From contig JAUXJB010000132.1 in assembly GCA_030624945.1 (NCBI GenBank), forward strand, positions 1-5,305: DNA of 5,305 bases, written 5' to 3'. Below, piece after piece: positions 1 through 5,305 of this stretch. Position 1 is the first letter of the stretch. Every line of letters begins with the position of its first letter. A program made the position numbers and the translations under genes. The DNA is from Deltaproteobacteria bacterium (lineage in GTDB: Bacteria > Myxococcota_A > UBA9160 > SZUA-336). Below the pieces are notes generated by a model. The model was not told where the DNA came from. It saw nothing but the letters and a program-made list of their open reading frames with translations, and searched no databases.

Positions 1-122
1 ACTGGGCCGACGCGACGAACTACCACATGGTCCTCAACACGGCGCTACTCGGGTACGACGGTGCGGCGAACCTGATCGCCGCGCACGCGCGCGCGCTGGG
101 CTGGGCCGACGCGGCCGGCTAG
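1..122 (+). CDS. C-terminal fragment of a cytidylate kinase-like family protein (5' end outside window)
   Basis: An open frame enters from the left edge (first complete codon at position 3) and stops at TAG 120-122, leaving about 39 residues. The stretch reading NYHMVLNTALLGYDGAANLI resembles the C-terminal signature of cytidylate kinase-like proteins, where a Y-H/D-L-V-x-N-T segment is followed by an amphipathic helix of the AAxLI type. These are P-loop NMP-kinase-fold proteins, often of unproven substrate. The P-loop and lid lie outside the window, so activity cannot be judged. The family call rests on this short tail alone. A 114-bp gap separates it from the lipoprotein gene, so the two are probably not tightly coupled. 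Confidence 0.55.
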   Translation, partial: WADATNYHMVLNTALLGYDGAANLIAAHARALGWADAAG

Positions 123-128
123 GCTGTC

Positions 129-180
129 CATGGGAATCGGGGGGCGTCAACGCCTGCGTCATCTCACGCCCCAGGCCATG
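129..180 (+). terminator. Possible stem-loop after the kinase-like gene
   Basis: GGGGCGT at 141-147 is perfectly complementary to ACGCCCC at 166-172, with an 18-nt loop. An outer CATGG (129-133) can also pair with CCATG (176-180). The position, just downstream of the TAG at 120-122, fits a transcript end. No T-run follows, so this is not a canonical intrinsic terminator. It could be a 3'-end stabilising structure or chance pairing in GC-rich DNA. Confidence 0.25.
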
Positions 181-201
181 AGCGCGACGCCTTCCGTCCG
201 C

Positions 202-218
202 TAGAATCTCGCTATCAT
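202..218 (+). promoter_or_regulatory. Candidate -10 elements upstream of the lipoprotein gene
   Basis: A locally AT-richer stretch contains TAGAAT (202-207) and TATCAT (213-218). Each matches the sigma-70 -10 consensus TATAAT at five of six positions. Neither has a convincing -35 hexamer at the usual spacing, so the exact promoter is uncertain. TATCAT would leave a very short leader before the ribosome binding site; TAGAAT fits the spacing slightly better. Confidence 0.25.
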
Positions 219-236
219 CTTTCAGAGAGAAGTGAG

Positions 237-497
237 ATGCGGTTCGTGAAAACCTCATTCGTTGCACTCGCGTCCGCGCTGCTGCTCTCCGGCTGTTTCT
301 TCTGGCGGGGAGACGAGGAGGAGCCGCGTCGGCGGACCGTGCTGTTCAGCGGCGGCGAGGAGATCGACGCGGACCCGATCGACGGGGTATGTACGTGGGA
401 GGGTCGCCCCTATCGGGCCCGCACACGCGTCTGCGAGGACGGAACCTTCCGAGAGTGTCTCGAGGACGGCCGCTGGCGCGTGACCGGAACCTGCTAG
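237..497 (+). CDS. Small secreted lipoprotein with four spaced cysteines, function unknown
   Basis: This 86-residue protein starts at ATG 237, preceded by a purine-rich AGAGAGAAG (224-232) that can serve as ribosome binding site. The N-terminus is a textbook lipoprotein signal: positive residues R2 and K5, a hydrophobic stretch at about 8-17, then the lipobox L-S-G-C with the lipidated Cys at residue 20. Phe rather than Asp follows the Cys, so Lol-type sorting to the outer membrane would be expected. A charged segment (EEEPRRR) comes next, then a C-terminal module with Cys at 52, 66, 74 and 86. The spacing suggests two disulfides. Within it, EDGTFRE and EDGRWRV look like a small internal repeat. 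I recognise no family and assign no function. The gene faces the CoA-transferase pair convergently, with 38 bp between stop codons and no evident terminator. Confidence 0.8.
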   Translation: MRFVKTSFVALASALLLSGCFFWRGDEEEPRRRTVLFSGGEEIDADPIDGVCTWEGRPYRARTRVCEDGTFRECLEDGRWRVTGTC

Positions 498-535
498 CGC
501 GCATATCTCACCCGGCTGGCGTAGCGAGGACGGGG

Positions 536-1765
536 TTACCCGGCGCTGGGATTGATCGGCGCGTCTCCGATCACGCCGGCGTCGGCCAGCGCCTGAAGCT
601 CCGCCTCGCTCCGACCCAGCAGTCCTGTGATGATCTCGCGGTTGTGCTGGCCGAAGAGCGGCGCGTGCTCTCGCAGCTGGGGGTTGGCCTCGAGCAATCT
701 CCAGGCCGAGGACGGCTGCTTCCACACGTCCTGCTTCGGATGTGGAAGCTCCACCCAGTAGCCGCGCGCCTCGAGCTGGCGATCGCGATGGATGGCGTCG
801 GAATCGAGCACCCGACCTGCGGGCACCCCCCGTTCCTGCAACTCCTCCATCGCGGTCTGCGGAGACCGCGTGCGCGTCCAGTCCTCGATGAGGGCGTCGA
901 TCTCGTCGTGGCGCTCGCGTCGCTCGCCACCCGCGAGCTCCGACACGTGGTCCGCGCCGATGTGATGCGCGAGCGAACGCCACTCGGCGTCGCTGCGAAC
1001 GGAGATCGCGACCCAATCGTCGTCTCCACGACAGCGATAGACGCCCTGGGGCGCGAATGCGGGATGGCGGTTCCCGCGCTGGACGGGGTCCTCGCCGCGC
1101 AGGGAGGCGGCGACAAACGCCTCGCCGATCAGCGACGCCATCGTCTCGCGCTGGGCGAGGTCGACGAAGGTTCCCTCGCCGGTCCTCTGCCTCTGAATCA
1201 GCGCGAGGGCGATCGCGCCCGTCGCGGCTACCCCGGCAACCGGATCTCCGTACGAGATCCCGGTCTTCATCGGCACGCCGTCGCCGTAGCCCGTCATGGA
1301 GGTGAGCCCCGACATCTGCTCGATGATGGGTCCGTAACCGACGTGGTTGCGCTCGGAGCCCGTCTTTCCGAACCCCGCCATGCTGACCAGGATGATGTCG
1401 GCGCGCCGCTCCCGGAGAACCTCGTACCCCAGCCCGAGATTGTCGAGCACGTCGGCCCGGTAGTTCTCGATCACGACGTCGCAGTGCGGGACCAGATCGA
1501 GGAAGAGCTCCCGACCGAGATCCCCCGACAGATCGATCGTGAGAGACTTCTTGTCGCGGTTGTAGTCGTTGAAGTACGCCGAGGCGTTCCAGGGCTCGTC
1601 CTCATCCGGCAGCGCGCCAAGCGTGCGGACGTTGTCCCAGGCGGTCGGCGACTCGATCTTGAGCACCTCCGCGCCCATCTCCGCGAGGATGCGCGTGGCG
1701 TACGGGCCCGCCCACATCATGCTGAGATCCGCGATGCGGATCCCCTCGAGGGGCAGGCGCTTCAC
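536..1765 (-). CDS. Family III CoA-transferase (CaiB/BaiF type), subunit with the catalytic Asp
   Basis: This 409-residue protein has the usual length of family III CoA-transferases, which move CoA between an acyl-CoA and a carboxylic acid through an aspartyl-CoA thioester intermediate. Family features appear in order: LPLEGIRIADLS near the start, GPYATRILAEMGAEVLKIE (about 20-38), an NRDKKSL segment (about 69-75), DVVIENYR (about 96-103) and GFGKTG (about 131-136). The GDPVAG motif supplies the expected catalytic Asp at residue 174, followed by RTGEGTFVDLAQRE. The GTG start at 1765-1763 is chosen because a GGGGGAG ribosome binding site lies 5 nt upstream and because it overlaps the preceding gene's stop. 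The same frame stays open as far as 2410, but that extension runs antiparallel to nothing homologous and overlaps the upstream gene. The acyl substrates cannot be read from sequence; many homologues are annotated loosely as carnitine, formyl or racemase enzymes. Confidence 0.93.
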   Translation of the reverse strand: MKRLPLEGIRIADLSMMWAGPYATRILAEMGAEVLKIESPTAWDNVRTLGALPDEDEPWNASAYFNDYNRDKKSLTIDLSGDLGRELFLDLVPHCDVVIENYRADVLDNLGLGYEVLRERRADIILVSMAGFGKTGSERNHVGYGPIIEQMSGLTSMTGYGDGVPMKTGISYGDPVAGVAATGAIALALIQRQRTGEGTFVDLAQRETMASLIGEAFVAASLRGEDPVQRGNRHPAFAPQGVYRCRGDDDWVAISVRSDAEWRSLAHHIGADHVSELAGGERRERHDEIDALIEDWTRTRSPQTAMEELQERGVPAGRVLDSDAIHRDRQLEARGYWVELPHPKQDVWKQPSSAWRLLEANPQLREHAPLFGQHNREIITGLLGRSEAELQALADAGVIGDAPINPSAG

Positions 1766-2877
1766 GCGTTCTCCCCCAACCAGTCGCGGCGCACCGCCTC
1801 GGTGTCGGCGCACGCCGCGTGCAGCGCTCCCTTGCGCCACGCGAAGCCCAAGAACGGCCGTCCCGGCACCTGCGCGCGCCCCGTCGGGGTGTCGATGGCA
1901 TCGAAGAACCCGCGCTCTTGCAGGGAGGAACTTCCCAGCACCTCTTTGGGCGTGTACACGACCCCGGTCGGAACCTTGTGCTCGACACCGAGCTGGAGCA
2001 GCTCCGCGCGGGTCTTGTCCGAGAACCAGACCCACATCCGCGCCTCCAGCTCGTCGTTGTGCTCGAGCCTCTTGTGCGGGTCCGTGAAGCGCTCGTCCTC
2101 GAGATCGGGATCTCCGACCATGGCGAAGAGTGCGGGGATCTGGCGCGCGAGTGCACATACCCCACCGAAGCCATCGGCGCAGGGATAGATGCCCCAGACC
2201 GCGGAGGTCTGGTTGGCGCGTCGCTCCGATCGCTCTCCCGTCGCGGCGCTCATCGGGCCGTGCAGCTCGAGCATGCCCGCCGCACACTCCTGCAGCGAGA
2301 TGTCGATCCAGTCCCCCTCGCCGTGCACGAGCGCGCCGAAGTAAGCGGTGACCGAGGCGCTGAAGCCGTTCAGACCGCCGAGATATTCCGCCTGGCTGCC
2401 GCCGTTGCACAGCGGGGGACGGCCCGGACTACCGGTGAGCGAGAGGATGCCGCCCAGCGCGTGCGCCACGAGGTTCGTGCTCTCGTACCCCGCGTACGGC
2501 CCGTCCTTCCCGAACGACGATATGGATGTGATCACCAGACGAGGCCTCTCCCGCCGCAGCGTCTCGGGATTCAATCCGCGCGCTGCCAGCGAGCCCGGCT
2601 TGCCGTCCTCCACCACGATGTCCGCCGCGAGTGCGAGCTCGTGCAGACCGTTCGCGGCGACGCGCCGCTTTCCCGGCAACAAGCAGGCGACCTGATCGTC
2701 GCCGAGCGCCTCCGCTGCGGCATCCACACGCACCACGTCGGCCCCGAAGCCCGCCATCCAGCGGGTCGCGAAGGCGGCGGAGATCCCGCCCCCGATCTCC
2801 AGCACGCGCACACCCGTGAGGGGAAGGTCGCTCAACCTCCGGTCCCGCGGCAGCTCTGCACCAGCACGCTTTTTCAT
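1762..2877 (-). CDS. Family III CoA-transferase paralogue with Glu in place of the catalytic Asp
   Basis: This 371-residue protein is a diverged family III CoA-transferase. LPLTGVRVLEIGGG (about 18-31), GFGADVVRVD (about 43-52), ADIVVEDGKPGSLAARGL (about 85-102), SSFGKDGPYAGYE (about 120-132) and DWIDISLQE (about 189-197) align with family blocks. Where the partner has GDPVAG, this protein reads QAEYLGG, so Glu164 occupies the place of the nucleophilic Asp. The stretch between the GADVVRVD and DIVVED blocks is also more than 20 residues shorter than in the partner. It is the first gene of the minus-strand pair, and its TGA (1764-1762) overlaps the next gene's GTG by four bases. I infer that it is a non-catalytic or altered half of a heteromeric enzyme. 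The ATG at 2877-2875 is chosen because it sits about 17 codons before the first conserved block. It lacks a clear ribosome binding site, and in-frame ATGs further upstream (2916 and around 2931-2934) remain possible. Confidence 0.88.
   Translation of the reverse strand: MKKRAGAELPRDRRLSDLPLTGVRVLEIGGGISAAFATRWMAGFGADVVRVDAAAEALGDDQVACLLPGKRRVAANGLHELALAADIVVEDGKPGSLAARGLNPETLRRERPRLVITSISSFGKDGPYAGYESTNLVAHALGGILSLTGSPGRPPLCNGGSQAEYLGGLNGFSASVTAYFGALVHGEGDWIDISLQECAAGMLELHGPMSAATGERSERRANQTSAVWGIYPCADGFGGVCALARQIPALFAMVGDPDLEDERFTDPHKRLEHNDELEARMWVWFSDKTRAELLQLGVEHKVPTGVVYTPKEVLGSSSLQERGFFDAIDTPTGRAQVPGRPFLGFAWRKGALHAACADTEAVRRDWLGENA
1771..1777 (-). promoter_or_regulatory. Ribosome binding site fixing the GTG start of the second CoA-transferase gene
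   Basis: On the minus strand GGGGGAG lies 5 nt before the GTG at 1765-1763, inside the last codons of the upstream gene. Together with the GTGA overlap it indicates translational coupling of the two CoA-transferase subunits. Confidence 0.7.
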
Positions 2878-2997
2878 ACCACATGCGGGTCTGAAGCAGG
2901 CCGGTTGAAGTCGCATGGACCCTGGCCCCATCATGTCTCCGTGCAGAGCATGCGGGGACGGGAATCGGCCCGAGTGAGAGGGAGGTAGCGCCGCGCG
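2878..2997. promoter_or_regulatory. Divergent intergenic region between the CoA-transferase pair and the ether-lipid operon
   Basis: These 120 bp must hold promoters for both directions unless the minus-strand gene starts further upstream. On the plus strand TTGAAG (2905-2910) and CATCAT (2929-2934), separated by 18 bp, form a weak sigma-70-like candidate for the synthase operon, each hexamer matching four of six consensus bases. The octamer CATGCGGG occurs twice (2882-2889 and 2949-2956), near the two ends of the region. It could be regulator half-sites, though chance is likely at this length. No convincing minus-strand promoter was found. Confidence 0.35.
2978..2986 (+). promoter_or_regulatory. 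Ribosome binding site of the alkyl-DHAP synthase gene
   Basis: GAGGGAGGT is a strong Shine-Dalgarno match. Its 11-nt distance to ATG 2998 is slightly long but acceptable, and it supports this start. Confidence 0.65.
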
Positions 2998-4815
2998 ATG
3001 GGGAAGCTCGAGGTAGGCGGTCTGGGACGGGAGACCGAGCGAATCGTCCCGGGCCCCGTCACCCGCAGCACCGGGGATGAAGAGAGCCTCGATGTGTGGG
3101 GGTTTCGCGACACTGCGTTCCGCGTCAACGCACGCGGAAACGTCGAGCTTACCGGGGACCGCTATGCGCTCTCGGGCAAAGAGCTCCCCGACCTCCTGCC
3201 CTGGGTGTGCAGGACACTCGGGCTCGACATCGACGTGCGCGAGGTACACGCCTCCCGCTACCCGACCGCGGTGCCCGCCTCGCGCGTAAGCGGGGAGCTT
3301 CTGGAAGAGCTGCAGAAGCACCTGGGAGACGACGCCATCTCCCTCGACCCAAAGCTCCGTCTCCGCCACGGACACGGCCACACCCAGCAGGAGATGTACG
3401 CGATCAAGTACGAGCGCCTGGAGCGCGTCCCGGACCTGGTCGTGTTTCCCGCCGACGAAGACCAGGTGACCGCCCTCGTAGAGGTGGCGTCGCGCCACGA
3501 CGCGTGTCTGATCCCCTATGGCGGCGGCACCAACGTGACCGAAGCGCTGCGCTGTCCCGTGGGCGAAGAGCGGACCATCGTCTCGGTCGACATGCGGCGG
3601 ATGAACCGGATCCTCTGGATCGAGCCCACGAACCGCATGGCGCGTATCGAGGCGGGGGCGGTGGGCCGCGACATCGCGTTACAGCTGGAGAGCTTCGGGT
3701 TCAGCATCGGTCACGAGCCGGACTCGGTCGAGCTCTCCACGCTCGGTGGCTGGATAGCGACGCACGCGAGCGGGATGAAGAAGAACCGCTACGGGAACAT
3801 CGAGGACCTGGTGCTCGACGTGAACGTCGTGACGGGTCGAGGGAAGCTCACCCGTGCTGCGGTGGCGCCGAGAGAGTCCATCGGGGCCGACCCACGGCGC
3901 TGGATGCTCGGCTCGGAGGGAACCCTGGGAATCGTCACGAGCGCCGTGCTCAAGCTCTTCCCGCTTCCCGAGGTCCAGCGGTACGACTCCGTCATCTTCC
4001 CGAGCTTTGCGGAGGGCGTCGAGTTCATGTACGAGATCGCCCAGGCAGAGACGCTGCCCGCCAGCGTCCGCCTGGTCGACAACGCCCAGTTCCAGTTCGG
4101 ACAGGCCCTAAAGCCGAGGCCCGGGGGCTGGCGGATCGCCAAGGGCAAGCTGGAGAGGTGGTTCGTGACGCGCGTGCGCGGGTTCGATCCCGACGCGATG
4201 GTCGCCTGTACGCTGCTCTTCGAGGGGACCGCGCGAGACGTGAAGGCACAGGAGAGGACCGTCCGACGGGTCGCGTCTCGACACGGCGGCATGCTGGCGG
4301 GCAGTGAGAACGGCGAGCGCGGCTACCAGCTCACCTTCGGGATCGCCTACATCCGCGACTTCGTGATGAACCACTACATCCTGGGGGAGTCCTTCGAGAC
4401 GTCCGTACCCTGGAGCCAGGTCTCATCGCTCTGCGCGAACGTGAAGCGCCGGCTCCACGAGGAGCACCAGAAGCGCGGCCTGCCGGGCAAGCCGTTCGTC
4501 ACCTGTCGAATCACGCAGATCTACCCGACGGGGGTCTGCGTGTACTTCTACTTCGCGTACTACCACAAGGGCGTGGACCATCCGAGCGAGGTCTATGCCG
4601 AGATGGAACGGGCGGCCCGGGACGAGATTCTCCGCTCGGGCGGCTCGCTCTCGCACCATCACGGAGTCGGCAAGCTGCGCCAGAGCTTTCTCCCCGACAT
4701 CCTCTCCCCGGCCGCCTTAGAATGGACGCGAGCGGTGAAGCGCGCCATCGATCCACAGAACATCTTCGGGTGCGGGAACCAGCAGTCCTCCAACGAAGAC
4801 ACAAGCGAGCGCTGA
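2998..4815 (+). CDS. agpS: Alkylglycerone-phosphate synthase (alkyl-DHAP synthase), ether-lipid forming flavoenzyme
   Basis: This complete 605-residue protein matches animal alkyl-DHAP synthase (AGPS) along its length. AGPS replaces the acyl chain of acyl-dihydroxyacetone phosphate with a fatty alcohol, making the glycerol ether bond by covalent flavin chemistry without oxygen. Visible blocks, in order, are: the family-specific N-terminus with WGFRDTAF (34-41) and LTGDRYALSGKELP (51-64); the VAO/PCMH-type FAD domain with PYGGGTNV (173-180), MNRILWIEPTN (202-212), GHEPDSVELSTLGGW (238-252) and ASGMKKNRYGNIEDLV (257-272); LGSEGTLGIVT (304-314); ASVRLVDN (355-362), whose Arg358 corresponds to the Arg altered in human RCDP type 3 (Arg419His); LLFEG; GESFETSVPW; YFYFAY (516-521); and GGSLSHHHGVGKLR (548-561), the triple-His active-site motif. 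It is about 50 residues shorter than mammalian AGPS at the N-terminus, where the peroxisomal targeting signal would lie. A hydrophilic tail of about a dozen residues follows NIFG. Generic glycolate or lactate oxidase paralogues lack the N-terminal block and the HHH motif, so I consider the specific call firm. Confidence 0.95.
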   Translation: MGKLEVGGLGRETERIVPGPVTRSTGDEESLDVWGFRDTAFRVNARGNVELTGDRYALSGKELPDLLPWVCRTLGLDIDVREVHASRYPTAVPASRVSGELLEELQKHLGDDAISLDPKLRLRHGHGHTQQEMYAIKYERLERVPDLVVFPADEDQVTALVEVASRHDACLIPYGGGTNVTEALRCPVGEERTIVSVDMRRMNRILWIEPTNRMARIEAGAVGRDIALQLESFGFSIGHEPDSVELSTLGGWIATHASGMKKNRYGNIEDLVLDVNVVTGRGKLTRAAVAPRESIGADPRRWMLGSEGTLGIVTSAVLKLFPLPEVQRYDSVIFPSFAEGVEFMYEIAQAETLPASVRLVDNAQFQFGQALKPRPGGWRIAKGKLERWFVTRVRGFDPDAMVACTLLFEGTARDVKAQERTVRRVASRHGGMLAGSENGERGYQLTFGIAYIRDFVMNHYILGESFETSVPWSQVSSLCANVKRRLHEEHQKRGLPGKPFVTCRITQIYPTGVCVYFYFAYYHKGVDHPSEVYAEMERAARDEILRSGGSLSHHHGVGKLRQSFLPDILSPAALEWTRAVKRAIDPQNIFGCGNQQSSNEDTSER

Positions 4816-4828
4816 ACGCGACACCATA

Positions 4829-5305
4829 GTGAGTCTGCCGACGAAACCGAGGGAGTTCTTTCTCACCGGCGTCACGGGATTTCTGGGGAAGGTCGTCCTG
4901 GTCGAGCTGCTGAGACGCCGGGACGAGCTCTCGATCGAGACCGTTCACGTCCTGATCCGACCCAAGCAGGGGGACTCGCCCGAGACGCGCTTCCGGCGCA
5001 CGGTCCTGGCTTCGGACTGCTTTTCCGAGCTTCCGGCCGGCTGGCACGAGCGCGTCCGCCTCATCCCCGGCGACCTGGATGACGAGGGCCTCGGGATCGA
5101 CCCCGCGACCCGGGCCGACCTGGACCGGCGCGTGACGCACATCGTCAACTGCGCAGCCTCCATCCAGTTCGACCTTTCGCTCGCCGAAGCCGGCAAGGCG
5201 AACGTGGCGAGCAGCCTGAACGTGCTCGAGTTCGCGCGTTCCTGCGCGAGCCTGGAGTCGCTGGTGGCCGTCTCGACCGCGTACGTGACGCCGATGACGG
5301 GGGAC
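4829..5305 (+). CDS. Fatty acyl-CoA reductase-like NAD(P)-binding protein, N-terminal part (3' end outside window)
   Basis: The 159 visible codons form the first half of an extended SDR domain of the Male_sterility / NAD_binding_4 type found in alcohol-forming fatty acyl-CoA reductases. Seen in order are FFLTGVTGFLGK (10-21) with the TGxxGxxG nucleotide-binding loop, VHVLIRPKQGDSPETR (39-54), IPGDLDDEGLG (79-89), VTHIVNCAASIQFD (102-115), KANVASSLNVLEFAR (123-137) and VAVSTAYVTP (146-155). This order and wording resemble animal FAR1/FAR2. The catalytic YxxxK and the C-terminal FAR domain lie beyond the window, so reductase activity is inferred. GTG 4829 is the nearest plausible start, 13 bp after the synthase stop and a few residues before the first beta strand. 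No clear Shine-Dalgarno is seen, so coupling to the upstream gene is likely. Its product would be the fatty alcohol that the upstream synthase consumes. Thioester-reductase domains and other NAD_binding_4 proteins are the main alternatives. Confidence 0.85.
   Translation, partial: MSLPTKPREFFLTGVTGFLGKVVLVELLRRRDELSIETVHVLIRPKQGDSPETRFRRTVLASDCFSELPAGWHERVRLIPGDLDDEGLGIDPATRADLDRRVTHIVNCAASIQFDLSLAEAGKANVASSLNVLEFARSCASLESLVAVSTAYVTPMTGD

Noticed and set aside
498..535. Terminator between the convergent lipoprotein and CoA-transferase genes
   Set aside because: The repeated ACCCGGC...TGG words (around 510-519 and 538-551) are direct rather than inverted, and no stem with a T-run is present.
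389..2188. Long plus-strand open frame of 599 codons across the CoA-transferase genes
   Set aside because: It is antisense to the two transferase genes, shows no family motif, and is Arg/Val/His-rich in the way expected of antisense frames in GC-rich DNA.
1766..2410. N-terminal extension of the Asp-type CoA-transferase
   Set aside because: The frame stays open, but the translation is low-complexity Arg/Gly/Ala sequence overlapping the upstream gene. The GTG at 1765 has a good ribosome binding site and begins right at the family N-terminus.
1819..2988. Plus-strand open frame of 389 codons opposite the Glu-type CoA-transferase
   Set aside because: It is an antisense shadow of a gene with clear protein homology and has no recognisable domain.
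2878..3498. Extension of the Glu-type CoA-transferase into the synthase gene
   Set aside because: The added sequence is antisense to conserved synthase codons and has no CoA-transferase similarity. Only the last short part (up to about 2934) remains a realistic alternative start zone.
3096..4307. Plus-strand 403-codon frame inside the synthase gene
   Set aside because: Its composition is extremely Arg/Gly/Pro-rich, and the overlapping frame encodes a full set of AGPS motifs.
2998..4815. D-lactate or glycolate dehydrogenase as product of the flavoenzyme gene
   Set aside because: It shares the FAD-binding fold, but the WGFRDTAF/LTGDRY N-terminal block, GHEPDS, GESFETS and the triple-His SLSHHHGVGKLR motif are specific to alkyl-DHAP synthase.

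Overview
This is a GC-rich (about two thirds G+C by eye), gene-dense bacterial window with no tRNA, rRNA, CRISPR array or mobile element that I can see. A small protein with a classical lipobox suggests a Gram-negative host. A eukaryote-type alkylglycerone-phosphate synthase beside a fatty acyl-CoA reductase-like gene recalls myxobacteria and other former deltaproteobacteria. The host assignment is inference.

Layout, left to right. (1) Positions 1-122 hold the C-terminal end of a plus-strand gene resembling the cytidylate kinase-like family. (2) A short gap with a possible hairpin and promoter-like hexamers leads into an 86-residue cysteine-patterned lipoprotein (237-497, plus). (3) Two minus-strand genes converge on it. 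They encode family III (CaiB/BaiF type) CoA-transferase paralogues at 2877-1762 and 1765-536, joined by a 4-bp GTGA stop/start overlap. The downstream one has the catalytic Asp motif; the upstream one has Glu at the equivalent place. A two-subunit enzyme is the simplest reading. (4) A 120-bp divergent region (2878-2997) separates this pair from a plus-strand operon. (5) That operon begins with a complete alkylglycerone-phosphate (alkyl-DHAP) synthase (2998-4815). After 13 bp it continues with the N-terminal 159 codons of a fatty acyl-CoA reductase-like protein that runs off the window (4829-5305).

The centre of interest is the right-hand operon. In animals, fatty acyl-CoA reductase makes the fatty alcohol that alkyl-DHAP synthase exchanges for the acyl group of acyl-DHAP, which creates the glycerol ether bond. 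Finding both genes adjacent and co-directional in a bacterium suggests a compact, oxygen-independent, eukaryote-like route to ether lipids. The acyl-DHAP-forming acyltransferase would be expected nearby or fused to the reductase, outside this window. The divergent CoA-transferase pair may be unrelated or may supply an acyl-CoA; the sequence does not decide this.
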